Shown here: positions 58,014-64,000 of the stretch, piece after piece | How the letters are laid out: every line of letters begins with the position of its first letter | How positions within the stretch are numbered: the first letter of the stretch is position 1 | Assembly (NCBI RefSeq): GCF_025548555.1 | Contig: NZ_JAJLPA010000015.1 | Coordinates: forward strand, 1 to 64,000 | DNA: 64,000 nt | Direction of reading: 5' to 3' | Source of the DNA: Sphingomonas sp. A2-49 | GTDB lineage: Bacteria > Pseudomonadota > Alphaproteobacteria > Sphingomonadales > Sphingomonadaceae | Program-made: the position numbers and the translations under genes | Notes under the pieces: model-generated | What the model saw: only the letters and a program-made list of their open reading frames with translations | What the model was told of the DNA's origin: nothing | The model's database searches: none

Positions 58014-58217
58014 TTACTTGAGGCCGTACGGCGCCCAGGCCTTCACCGTGGCGGTGTCGGCCTTCGACAGCACCTTGGTGCCGCGGTTCTGGCGGATGTA
58101 CTTGCTGTTGTGGCTAATCAGGCGGTGGCGCTTGCCGGCGACGCCGTGCTTCAGCAAACCGCTGGCGGTGAGCTTGAAGCGCTTCTTGACGCCGCTCTTG
58201 GTCTTGAGCTTGGGCAT
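58014..58217 (-). CDS. rpmI: 50S ribosomal protein L35
   Basis: Ribosomal protein of 67 residues: MPKLKTKSGVKKRFKLTASG, LLKHGVAGKRHRLISHNSKY and IRQNRGTKVLSKADTATVKA. First gene of the rpmI-rplT pair. The 160 bp upstream (to the AsmA gene) should contain its promoter and leader; I could not define one. Confidence 0.97.
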   Translation of the reverse strand: MPKLKTKSGVKKRFKLTASGLLKHGVAGKRHRLISHNSKYIRQNRGTKVLSKADTATVKAWAPYGLK

Positions 58218-58379
58218 TTTGGTCCTTTCGCTGTGAGCATGGCATGGACAGCCGCGGCAGCCCTTGATGGCCGGGCAGTCCTGTAGCGCCTCGCTCGGGA
58301 AGCGGGGCCCATAGCGGCACCGGCCGGGAAACGCAACCGATGCGGAACCGGAACGAGCGCTGGCGCGCTGTTGCCGCCG

Positions 58380-60536
58380 ATGGACATGCCCAACCCCGCC
58401 CCGGCGTCGCCCGATGCGCCGACCGACACGCCGGCCGCGGCGGCGACGGTCGCGGCACCGGCACGCCGCCACCGGAGCTGGCGAATCGCGCGCAACGTCG
58501 TGCTGGCGCTGCTCGGCGTGGTCGTCGCCATCTGGCTGGTGCTCTACATCACCAAGGGCCGGTTCCTGAAACACCCCTTCGAGCGGTTCGTCGGTGGCCA
58601 GACGCATCGCCCGGTGACCGTCGCGGGCGATTTCCAGCTCTATTTCGCGCCGTTCCGCATCAAGTTCCTCGCCGAACGGATGACGATCGCCAATCCGGGC
58701 TGGGCGACCCGCCCCTACCTGTTCCAGGCGGAGCGGATCGACACGCGGATCGCGCCGCTGTCGCTGATCTGGGGCAAGCGGCACCTGTACTGGCTCGACC
58801 TGACGAACGGCGCGGTCGACCTGGAATGGAATGCGGCGCACGATGCCAACACCTGGACGTTCAGCACCGCCAAGGGCGGCAAGCCGCTGGACTTTCCACG
58901 CATCGACACAGCCACCGTCCGCGGCACGACCGTTCGCTATCGCGACCCGCGGATGCAGTTGCTCGCCGACCTGAAGGTCGCCGACATCCTGTCGTCCAAC
59001 GCCCGCATCGGCAAGGCCGTCGGCGTCGACGGGACCGGCACGATCCGCGCCACGCCGTTCCGCGTCGCCGCACGGCTGCTCGCCCCCGACGCCACCGTGA
59101 ACCGCGGCAGGAACGAGCTCGTGCTGCGCGCCTGGGCGGCGCACAACGTCGTCGACGTCTCGGGCACGCTGCCGTCGATCGCGGGGGTCGAGGGCGTCCC
59201 GCTCCAGACCCGCGCACGCGGGCGCAACCTTGCCGAGCTGCTGGGCATCATCGGCGTCGTCATCCCGCAGACGCGCGACTACCGCCTGACGGCGCAGATG
59301 GTGCAGCAGGGGCAGGTCTATACCTTCACGCGCATGCGCGGCATCGTCGGCGCGAGCGACGTCGCGGGGACGCTGACCGTCACCAACGGCACGCGCATCC
59401 ACCTCGATTCGCAGCTGCGCACCAAGACGCTCGACATCATCGACGCCGCGCCGTTCATCGGCTTCAACCCGGATATCGTCGCATCGCGGGGCGCGCTCGC
59501 CGCCGCCGCCGCGACGGGTGCGCCGCCGCAGGCGATCATGCCCGATGCCGAGCTGCCCATCGCGACGATGCAGCGGTTCGACGCCGACCTCAAATGGACG
59601 ATCGGCAGCGTGCGCTCGCGCAACCTGCCGATCAGCGACATCGACCTGACGCTCGACCTCGAACGCGGGCGGCTGGCGCTGTCGCCGCTCAGCTTCGCGA
59701 TGGCGCGCGGCAACGTGGCGTCGGACGTGATCTTCGACACGCGCCAGCGGCCCTCCGCGGTCAGCTACGACATCCGGCTGGCGCCGACGCCGCTCGGCCG
59801 GCTGCTCGCCGGCTATGGCGTCGCCGAGGCGGGGACGACGGGCACGGTAAAGGGGCGCATCCGGCTGGAGGGACGCGGCGATTCGATCCACGATTCGCTC
59901 AGCACCGCGCACGGCCGGCTGGCGTTCGTCATCCCGCAGGGCCAGCTGTGGACCCGCAACGTCCAGCTCGCCGAGCTCGACCTCGGCACGTTCGTGCAGA
60001 AGATGTTCGAGGACAAGCTGAAGAAGCCGGTCGAGCTCAATTGCGGACTGGTCGCGTTCACGGTGCGCAACGGCGTCGCGGCGGCGGACCCGATCCTGTT
60101 CGACACGACCAAGAACGTCATCGTCGGCCGCGGCGGGTTCAGCTTCCGTACCGAGGCGCTCGACCTCGCCTTCCGCGCGGACGGCAAGAAGTTCAGCCTG
60201 TTCTCCGGCCAGTCGCCGGTCGGGGTCGGCGGGCATTTCGCGGCGCCGAAACTCGACGTCATCAGCGACCAGCTGCTCGGCCGGGCCGGCGCGGGCCTGG
60301 GCCTCGCGATCGTGGCGACGCCGCTCGCTGGCGTGCTGGCGTTCGTCGACATCGGCGACGCCAAGTCCGCGGCCTGCGGCCCCGTCCTCGCCGGCGCCAC
60401 CGCGAAGGCACAGCGCACCACCCGGGGGCAGCCCCGCGACGACGTCGGCCGCGGCACGACCGCGAAGGAAGAGAACGGCAAGGGCTCGGCGGGCGAGAAG
60501 AAGGACCAGCGCAAGAAGTTCCTGGGCATCTTCTGA
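58380..60536 (+). CDS. AsmA family protein
   Basis: Large inner-membrane-anchored, periplasmic protein of 718 residues. A Pro/Ala-rich cytoplasmic tail and one helix (NVVLALLGVVVAIWLVLYIT, about 42-61) are followed by a long beta-rich AsmA domain starting RPVTVAGDFQLYFAPFRIKF, LAERMTIANPGW, and a C-terminal AsmA_2-like part (LKKPVELNCGLVAFTVRNGV). The tail is Lys/Glu-rich. Family members are implicated in phospholipid/LPS transport and outer-membrane assembly, not proven here. Divergent from rpmI. Confidence 0.88.
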   Translation: MDMPNPAPASPDAPTDTPAAAATVAAPARRHRSWRIARNVVLALLGVVVAIWLVLYITKGRFLKHPFERFVGGQTHRPVTVAGDFQLYFAPFRIKFLAERMTIANPGWATRPYLFQAERIDTRIAPLSLIWGKRHLYWLDLTNGAVDLEWNAAHDANTWTFSTAKGGKPLDFPRIDTATVRGTTVRYRDPRMQLLADLKVADILSSNARIGKAVGVDGTGTIRATPFRVAARLLAPDATVNRGRNELVLRAWAAHNVVDVSGTLPSIAGVEGVPLQTRARGRNLAELLGIIGVVIPQTRDYRLTAQMVQQGQVYTFTRMRGIVGASDVAGTLTVTNGTRIHLDSQLRTKTLDIIDAAPFIGFNPDIVASRGALAAAAATGAPPQAIMPDAELPIATMQRFDADLKWTIGSVRSRNLPISDIDLTLDLERGRLALSPLSFAMARGNVASDVIFDTRQRPSAVSYDIRLAPTPLGRLLAGYGVAEAGTTGTVKGRIRLEGRGDSIHDSLSTAHGRLAFVIPQGQLWTRNVQLAELDLGTFVQKMFEDKLKKPVELNCGLVAFTVRNGVAAADPILFDTTKNVIVGRGGFSFRTEALDLAFRADGKKFSLFSGQSPVGVGGHFAAPKLDVISDQLLGRAGAGLGLAIVATPLAGVLAFVDIGDAKSAACGPVLAGATAKAQRTTRGQPRDDVGRGTTAKEENGKGSAGEKKDQRKKFLGIF

Positions 60537-60564
60537 CGCGCCGGGAGCGCTGCCCCGGCGACGT

Positions 60565-61377
60565 TCAGTGCGCGTGTCCTCCGGGTGCGGAGCGGATCGC
60601 CTCCAGCACGTCGTCGGTGCGGGCGGGGTCGCCGATCGCCAGCACATGGCCCGCGCTCGCCGCGGTCAGCGGATCGCCGTTCCAGTCGCACATCCGCCCG
60701 CCCGCGCCCTCCACCACCGGCACCAGCGCGGCGAAATCGTACAATTGCAGCCCCGATTCGGCGACGATGTCGAGGTGGCCGCTCGCGAGCAGGCCGTAAT
60801 TGTAGCAATCGCCGCCATAGACCGGCCCCTGCCGCGTGTGCCCGCCCGACGCGGCGGCGACCAGCGCCATGTAATGCGGCACGTCGCCGTCGGCGAACAG
60901 GTGCGGGCTGGTCGTGGCGAGGATCGCGCCCTCCAGCGCCGCGCAGGTGCGCGTGCGGGTCGGCCGGCCGTTGAACGTCGTCGGCCGCCCCGCGACGCCC
61001 AGCCAGCGTTCGCGCTGCACCGGCTGATCGATGATGCCGAGCAGCGGCCAGCCGTCCTCGACCAGCGCGATCAGCGTGCCGAAGATCGCGCGGCCGACGG
61101 TGAAGCTGCGCGTGCCGTCGATCGGGTCGAGCACCCATTGCCGCCCGGTGACGCCGGGCTTCTCGCCATATTCCTCACCGATCACGCCGTCGCCCGGCGC
61201 CTCGGCATCGAGCAGCTTGCGCATCGCTGCCTCCGCCTCGCGATCGGCACGGGTGACGGGGGAATGGTCGTCCTTGTATTCGACCCCGTGCTCGCTGCGG
61301 AAATAGGGGCGGATCGCGGCACCGGCGGCATCGGCGAGGCGACCGGCGAGCGTGATATCGGCTGATGTGATCGGCAT
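60565..61377 (-). CDS. hisN: Histidinol-phosphatase, inositol monophosphatase family
   Basis: Mg-dependent phosphatase of 270 residues. EEYGEKPG (E68), LDPIDGTRSF (D84, D87, the metal/lithium-sensitive motif) and LYDFAALVPVVEGAGGRMCD near the C-terminus. The last motif (YDFAALVP where inositol phosphatases have WDxAA) and length resemble the HisN-type histidinol-phosphatases of actinobacteria and alphaproteobacteria. The his pathway gene context is absent, so inositol or nucleotide phosphatase activity is possible. Start by ATG before ITSADITLAGRL. Confidence 0.85.
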   Translation of the reverse strand: MPITSADITLAGRLADAAGAAIRPYFRSEHGVEYKDDHSPVTRADREAEAAMRKLLDAEAPGDGVIGEEYGEKPGVTGRQWVLDPIDGTRSFTVGRAIFGTLIALVEDGWPLLGIIDQPVQRERWLGVAGRPTTFNGRPTRTRTCAALEGAILATTSPHLFADGDVPHYMALVAAASGGHTRQGPVYGGDCYNYGLLASGHLDIVAESGLQLYDFAALVPVVEGAGGRMCDWNGDPLTAASAGHVLAIGDPARTDDVLEAIRSAPGGHAH

Positions 61378-61437
61378 GCCCGCCCGCCCTATCGCGCTCC
61401 TTCCCGGCGCGCTAGGGTGCGTCAACTTCGAGAGGAT

Positions 61438-61974
61438 ATGTCGATGCGCCTGATTTCCGCCTTCGCCGCCGTCGCCCTGGTCGCCGCCCCGGCCGCCGCC
61501 GCCGGCCTCGCCGTGGGCGCCAAGGCGCCGACCTTCGCCACGCGCGGCGCGGTCGCCGGCAACGTCGTCGCGATCGACCTGGCGCAGCAGTTGAAGAAGG
61601 GGCCGGTCGTGCTGTATTTCTTCCCCGCCGCGTTCACCGGCGGCTGCAACGCCGAAGCGCATGCCTTTGCCGAGGCGATCCCCGACTTCCAGAAGGCCGG
61701 CGCGACGGTGATCGGCATGTCCGCCGACGACGTTCCCACGCTCCAGCGTTTCTCGGCGGAAAAGTGCGCGGGCAAGTTCGCGGTGGCGAGCGCCGGGCCG
61801 GCGGTCATCAAGAACTACGACGTCGCGCTCAACGCCGGCGGGCGTGCGCTGACCAAGCGGACCAGCTACGTCATCGGCCAGGACGGCCGGATCGCCTTCG
61901 TCCACGACGACATGAATCCGACGCAGCACGTCGCGCTGACGCTCGCGGCGGTTCGCAAGCTTCACCATAGCTGA
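61438..61974 (+). CDS. Exported peroxiredoxin (AhpC/TSA, PrxQ-like)
   Basis: Thiol peroxidase of 178 residues with a signal peptide (SMRLISAFAAVALVAAPAAA), so periplasmic. Peroxidatic C70 lies in FFPAAFTGGCNAEAHAFAE (T67-x-x-C), with a second candidate cysteine C110 (SAEKCAGKF) that could be resolving. VIGMSADDVPTLQRFSAEKC and RTSYVIGQDGRIAFVHDDM fit the family. GAGAGGA lies a few bases before the ATG. Reductant unknown; no thioredoxin neighbour. Divergent from hisN by 60 bp. Confidence 0.88.
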   Translation: MSMRLISAFAAVALVAAPAAAAGLAVGAKAPTFATRGAVAGNVVAIDLAQQLKKGPVVLYFFPAAFTGGCNAEAHAFAEAIPDFQKAGATVIGMSADDVPTLQRFSAEKCAGKFAVASAGPAVIKNYDVALNAGGRALTKRTSYVIGQDGRIAFVHDDMNPTQHVALTLAAVRKLHHS

Positions 61975-62039
61975 CCGAAGCGCAACGCTCCGCTAACCAA
62001 TGCGCGCCTAGAAGCGTTGCGGGTTTTCGAGGGTGCAAG

Positions 62040-63110
62040 ATGGGCGGGCCGTTCGCAGCAAGGAAGGACGACAGGGGGGACCTCTTCTCCCAGGTCGGCG
62101 CATTCCTCGCCGCGCAGGGCCTGAGCCCGGAACCCGCGCATTACAGCTTCGCCTATGATGTCATCGCCAATCCCGGCGGTCCGATCGCGCGCGCGGTCGC
62201 GCGGCTGACCGACGGCGGCGTCCGCCTCAGCCGGTCCGATATCGAGGCGCTGGGCGGCAGCGTCGCCGCCGGTCCGCCACCGCTGCCCGCCGATTCCGCC
62301 CCGCAGCGACAGGCGGAGCACGACCGCGCGACGCGCGTCGAGGATGCCGCGATCCGGCTGGTCGCCGACACGCAGGCACAGGTCGACGATTTCGCCACGA
62401 TGATGCGCACGATGCAGGACGAGACGCGCGGGTTCGGACGCGACCTGGCGCACAGCGCCGCGCGCATGGAGCATGTGGCGCCGGCGGCGGGCGCGGTGGC
62501 CGGGCTCGACGAGATCGCGCGGATCACCGGCACGATGCTGACCCGCATCCGCGATGCGGAGGTGCGGCTGGCGCAGGCCACCGACGAAACCGAGGCGCTG
62601 CGCGTCAAGCTGGCTGAGGCGAACGACACCGCCCGCCGCGACGCGCTGACCGGCCTGCCCAACCGCCGCGCGTTCGACGAGGCGTTCGCCAGGCGGCGCG
62701 ACCGCGACGGCCCGTTCTGCCTCGCGATCTGCGATATCGACCGGTTCAAGCGGATCAACGACGCGCACGGCCACCAGATCGGCGACCGGGTGCTGAGCGC
62801 GGTCGGCCGCACGCTCGCCGACGAATGCCACGGGCAGCTCGTCGTGCGCCACGGCGGCGAGGAATTCGCCGTGCTGCTGCGCGGCGTCGCGCTCGCCGAT
62901 GCCGCCAGCCATCTCGACGGGGTGCGCGACGCGATCGCGAACAAGCGCTTCCGGCTGCGCGAGAGCGACACGCCGATCGGCCAGGTGACGCTGTCGATCG
63001 GGGTGACCGCGGTGCAGACGGCGGAAGACATCGCCGCCGCGTTCGCGCGCGCGGACCGGCTGCTCTATACCGCCAAGGCGGACGGGCGCGACCGGGTCTG
63101 CGCCGCCTGA
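62040..63110 (+). CDS. Diguanylate cyclase (GGDEF)
   Basis: Cytosolic c-di-GMP synthase of 356 residues. The N-terminal ~190 residues are helical with a long coiled coil (ARVEDAAIRLVADTQAQVDD onward) and no recognised sensor domain. The C-terminal GGDEF has DALTGLPNRRAFDEAF and the active-site GGEEF (272-276). No RxxD inhibitory site five residues before GGEEF, so product feedback is likely absent. No membrane segments. It lies 65 bp after the peroxiredoxin stop, possibly on its own promoter. Confidence 0.92.
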   Translation: MGGPFAARKDDRGDLFSQVGAFLAAQGLSPEPAHYSFAYDVIANPGGPIARAVARLTDGGVRLSRSDIEALGGSVAAGPPPLPADSAPQRQAEHDRATRVEDAAIRLVADTQAQVDDFATMMRTMQDETRGFGRDLAHSAARMEHVAPAAGAVAGLDEIARITGTMLTRIRDAEVRLAQATDETEALRVKLAEANDTARRDALTGLPNRRAFDEAFARRRDRDGPFCLAICDIDRFKRINDAHGHQIGDRVLSAVGRTLADECHGQLVVRHGGEEFAVLLRGVALADAASHLDGVRDAIANKRFRLRESDTPIGQVTLSIGVTAVQTAEDIAAAFARADRLLYTAKADGRDRVCAA

Positions 63111-63122
63111 ATCTGGCGTGCA

Positions 63123-63144
63123 TTGCGCCAGGGAGTTGGCGCAA
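63123..63144. promoter_or_regulatory. 8 bp inverted repeat downstream of the GGDEF gene
   Basis: Arms ttgcgcca (63123-63130) and tggcgcaa (63137-63144), six-base spacer. No U-run in either direction, so an operator or mRNA-end structure; it lies ahead of the two tiny ORFs. Confidence 0.35.
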
Positions 63145-63277
63145 AATCCCAATTCGACATGGGCTACCGGCGTTTTCCGTGATATTTCAGTGGTTTGAAG
63201 AAACTGGCACGGCGTCTGCAATGCCCTTTGCATCGGCAGCGAACGGTTCGCTCCGACCGATCAAAGGGATCCACATC

Positions 63278-63388
63278 ATGTTTCTTCGCTTCGAAATCGC
63301 CCAGCGCGCCGCCTTCTCGGTCATCGCCGCCCTCGCCTTCGCGACGCTCGCCGTCAGCGCCGCCGTCCCTGTCGTCCCGATCGCCTGA
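63278..63388 (+). CDS. Small hydrophobic protein 1 (unrecognised)
   Basis: 36 residues: a cationic start (MFLRFEIAQR) and one hydrophobic helix (AAFSVIAALAFATLAVSAAV) ending VPVVPIA. No family known to me. The start codon is preceded by AAAGGGATCC, a fair ribosome site. Could be a single-pass membrane peptide or an exported peptide; followed 20 bp later by a second similar mini-gene. Confidence 0.5.
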   Translation: MFLRFEIAQRAAFSVIAALAFATLAVSAAVPVVPIA

Positions 63389-63408
63389 ACCGCGACCGTC
63401 ACGGAGCC

Positions 63409-63501
63409 ATGCCCATGTACCGCAGTCTGTTCGTCGGTCTCGCCTCGTTCGCGACCACCATTCTCGTCCTCGCCAGCCAGGGCGGCGTGACCGCCGGCTG
63501 A
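63409..63501 (+). CDS. Small hydrophobic protein 2 (unrecognised)
   Basis: 30 residues: MPMYRSLFVGLASFATTILV then LASQGGVTAG, one transmembrane helix. ACGGAG lies near the start. Same size and charge pattern as the preceding mini-gene, so the pair may be one bicistronic unit. Too short for a confident coding call. Confidence 0.4.
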   Translation: MPMYRSLFVGLASFATTILVLASQGGVTAG

Positions 63502-63547
63502 GCGCGCGCGGAGCGGGACAGGCCCGGCAGCACGCCGGGCCGCCCCC

Positions 63548-64000
63548 TCACCCCGCCACCACCGCACCCACCCGTCCGACCGGTGCCGCCTCGCCCCGGC
63601 TGTAGGTGCCGATCAGCACCCCCGCGGCGAGCACATGCCCCGCCATCGCCTCGATCACCGCAGACCGTCCCGGCGTCGCGCCCGGATCCCCCGCGCCCGC
63701 GCCCAGCGCGAACAGCTGGAAGACGTAACGATGGCTGCCGTGTCCGGTCGGCGGATCGGGTGGCAGCCAGCCTTCGCGGAAATAGGAATTGCGCCCGACA
63801 TCGCGCTCCGCGTCGCCATCGCCGTCGCCGACGATCGCGCCCTCGACCAGACGCCCGGCATCGGCGGGGATGTTCCAGACCACGGCATGCACCAGCGGCT
63901 GCGGCGCCGGCGCGTCGGCATCCTCGACCAGCAACGCCAGCCGCGCCGTGCCTTCGGGCGGCATCCCCCAGACGAGCGGCGGCGACACGCCGTCACCATC
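63548..64000 (-). CDS. YbhB/YbcL family Raf kinase inhibitor-like protein (5' end outside window)
   Basis: PEBP-fold protein, 150 visible residues, running past the right edge. DGDGVSPPLVWGMPPEGTAR near the N-terminus, ALLVEDADAPAPQPLVHAVV, then GWLPPDPPTGHGSHRYVFQL and FAL: the PEBP anion/phosphate pocket with the D-x-D-A-P and G-x-H-R-Y-V signatures. Function in bacteria is unclear. Convergent with the two small ORFs; its true start lies beyond 64000. Confidence 0.9.
   Translation of the reverse strand, partial: DGDGVSPPLVWGMPPEGTARLALLVEDADAPAPQPLVHAVVWNIPADAGRLVEGAIVGDGDGDAERDVGRNSYFREGWLPPDPPTGHGSHRYVFQLFALGAGAGDPGATPGRSAVIEAMAGHVLAAGVLIGTYSRGEAAPVGRVGAVVAG

Noticed and set aside
58014-60647. 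Minus-strand open frame that appears to fuse ribosomal protein L35 to an 800-residue N-terminal extension
   Set aside because: The extension lies antisense to the AsmA gene and has no family; L35 has its normal start at 58217.

Overview
The window is a GC-rich chromosomal segment of an alphaproteobacterium, most likely a sphingomonad (Sphingomonas or a close relative). Four things support this: the order rpmF-plsX-fabH-ihfA-merR, the order lptC-lptA-lptB-rpoN, a class I (archaeal-type) lysyl-tRNA synthetase, and a TetR/TonB-receptor/MFS nutrient-uptake locus. The assignment comes from gene content only. I saw no rRNA, tRNA, CRISPR array, transposase or prophage. Most of the window is dense housekeeping DNA in short, often overlapping operons.

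Layout. 1-5.4 kb: a truncated aspartate aminotransferase, a fused PabB-PabC, an MBL-fold hydrolase, an SDR, a MAPEG protein and ribosomal protein L32. 5.4-8.2 kb: plsX-fabH (fatty acid initiation), ihfA and a MerR regulator. 8.2-9.3 kb: a gene-free stretch with four tandem ~153 bp repeats of alternating type. 9.3-13.8 kb: tetR divergent from a TonB receptor and an MFS transporter. 13.8-25.3 kb: a duplicated remnant of the prfC tail, prfC, an aldose 1-epimerase relative, two divergent L,D-transpeptidases of different families, a flavin reductase, a cytochrome b561 / molybdoenzyme pair, a Cfa-type methyltransferase, an EF-hand protein, argG and a polytopic membrane protein. 25.3-31.3 kb: FemAB-like protein, RidA, HAD, DUF3572, a DivK-like regulator, a soluble PAS/chemoreceptor protein, L33, a degenerate GDT1 relative and Dps. 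31.3-38.9 kb: phosphoesterase, ATP-dependent DNA ligase, glutaminyl cyclase, a two-domain glycine-rich cold-shock protein, an RNase D-like exonuclease and lptCAB. 38.9-51 kb: rpoN, an EEP-family hydrolase, ligase-associated exonuclease and helicase, kup, the ligase-associated phosphoesterase, SixA and a DinG-like helicase. 51-64 kb: Uma2, class I LysRS, pheST with a coupled GIY-YIG gene, rpmI-rplT, an AsmA-like protein, a HisN-type phosphatase, a peroxiredoxin, a diguanylate cyclase, two tiny hydrophobic ORFs and a truncated YbhB-like protein.

How genes work together. The ligase (32.2 kb), MBL exonuclease (41.4 kb), Lhr-like helicase (42.5 kb) and Mn-type phosphoesterase (47.0 kb) are the four members of the known bacterial Lhr-Lig-Exo-MPE repair set, here scattered over 15 kb. 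LptC/A/B supply part of the LPS export machine, upstream of rpoN. The TetR-TonB-MFS trio looks like a locally regulated uptake system. The cytochrome b and the exported Mo-enzyme probably form one redox module.

Repeats. Four ~95 bp paired-palindrome (REP/BIME-like) elements lie in intergenic gaps at 13.9, 23.4, 57.2 and 57.4 kb. The least explained DNA is the 153 bp alternating tandem array at 8.7-9.3 kb.
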